Source of the DNA: Fragilaria radians
Lineage: Eukaryota > Bacillariophyta > Fragilariophyceae > Fragilariales > Fragilariaceae
Direction of reading: 5' to 3'
Assembly: GCA_900642245.1 (NCBI GenBank)
Contig: CAAAJI010000012.1
Coordinates: 1-64,000, forward strand
DNA: 64,000 bases
Of the stretch, positions 63,368 through 64,000 are shown one piece after another. The stretch's first letter is position 1. Every line of letters starts with the position of its first letter. Position numbers and translations under genes: made by a program. Under the pieces are notes generated by a model. It was not told where the DNA came from. It saw nothing but the letters and a program-made list of their open reading frames with translations, and ran no database searches.

Positions 63368-64000
63368 ATGACACAAAGAAAGGAAACCATTGACTTTTGG
63401 AATGTGTACCATACGAATGAGAGCGATAAGGAATGGATCGTAAAACCCTCTGCGAAGCTTCTAGATTACCTTCAAACGTGGTTGCCAAAGGATGCGAATG
63501 TGCTGGAAATAGGTTGCGGTACATCGTACTTGTCAAGATATCTTTATTTATGTGAACGATTTACAGGAACTTGTTTTCTTGTGACGGATGTAAGCCCTGT
63601 CTGTGTAGATATCAACCGAAAGCGTGATGCTTCTCTACTCTCTGATAGTTTTCAATATCAAGTGCTAGATGCTCTGGATCCTCCACTAATATTAAAGAAA
63701 CAAAATTTTGATGTTGTAATGGACAAAGGTTGTCTGGATACCTTTCTTTATCGCAGCTCTCATGGAGAGAAACTAGTCATTTCTTTGCTGGAAAATGTAT
63801 ATCAAATGCTTAAAAACGATGGGCGATATATACTTTTCTCCCCAAGAAGAAAGATTCGTCTAATTCGTGATTACGAAGGTTTTCAGTTTATTGAAAGAAT
63901 ATCTCTGAGCAGTTCCAATTCCGATGTGGGTGATTTGGACGGTGAAACAACGAAGTCTGTGGTATTTCTTCATATATATCGAAAATCTGAACAACAGAGC
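63368..64000 (+). CDS. METTL12/METTL13-like SAM-dependent methyltransferase, partial (3' end beyond window)
   Basis: ATG at 63368 opens 211 codons that run to the end of the window with no stop, so the gene is truncated by the window edge. The product has a class I methyltransferase fold: N-terminal DFWNVYHTNESDKEWIVKPS and YLQTWLP, motif I NVLEIGCGTSYLSRYL (about 44-59), TDVSPVCVDINRKRD, LDALDPPLILKKQNFDVVMD, KGCLDTFLYR, then LLENVYQMLKNDGRYILFSP. The VMDKGCLDTF segment is characteristic of the CSKMT/METTL12 and METTL13 protein-lysine methyltransferases. Citrate synthase or eEF1A are the known substrates of relatives; the present one is unknown. There is no clear presequence. Confidence 0.85.
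   Translation, partial: MTQRKETIDFWNVYHTNESDKEWIVKPSAKLLDYLQTWLPKDANVLEIGCGTSYLSRYLYLCERFTGTCFLVTDVSPVCVDINRKRDASLLSDSFQYQVLDALDPPLILKKQNFDVVMDKGCLDTFLYRSSHGEKLVISLLENVYQMLKNDGRYILFSPRRKIRLIRDYEGFQFIERISLSSSNSDVGDLDGETTKSVVFLHIYRKSEQQS

Overview
The window looks like nuclear DNA of a unicellular stramenopile, most probably a diatom. Five things point there: AT-rich intergenic DNA; long, mostly single-exon genes; a few very short GT-AG introns (56, 67, 77 and about 126 nt); a protein with the diatom-type DUF6824 domain; and decayed Ty1/copia elements with CoDi-like gag and RNase H. The cargo is eukaryotic (proteasome adaptor, PP2A B56, snoRNP WD40 protein, HAT1, mitochondrial ISCA1, plasma-membrane-type Ca2+-ATPase). 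I found no operons, ribosome binding sites, CRISPR, tRNA or rRNA. The species call is inference.

Layout. 0-13 kb: a weak hypothetical ORF, a 17-repeat LRR protein, ISCA1, a membrane-anchored FkbM-type methyltransferase, a 2OG-Fe(II) oxygenase-like secretory protein, a copia gag relic, and a two-exon secreted potato-inhibitor-I protein. 13-30 kb: a giant HEAT-repeat ECM29 homologue, an MSS51-C-like protein, a two-exon PP2A B56 subunit with a long novel N-terminus, and UTP18. 30-45 kb: a copia RT/RNase H relic beside a 45-bp tandem duplication, a THEM6-like hotdog thioesterase, a 1,598-aa disordered protein, a decayed copy of the protease inhibitor, a membrane-anchored protein with two GH20 modules, and a possible Crypton/GCR1_C-like relic. 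44-64 kb: a COQ11/NDUFA9-like Rossmann protein, HAT1, the DUF6824 protein, a long gene-poor tract, a small hypothetical gene, a two-exon P2B Ca2+-ATPase, a pogo/Tigger-like transposon relic with a recognisable terminus, and the start of a METTL12/13-like methyltransferase that runs off the end.

The genes do not form one pathway. The items most worth following are the GH20 tandem whose second module lacks key residues, the secreted inhibitor with Cys at the predicted P1 position plus its degenerate second copy, the Ca2+-ATPase with an extra C-terminal hydrophobic segment, and the B56 subunit with an unrecognised N-terminal extension. I did not find a convincing wholly new multi-gene system.
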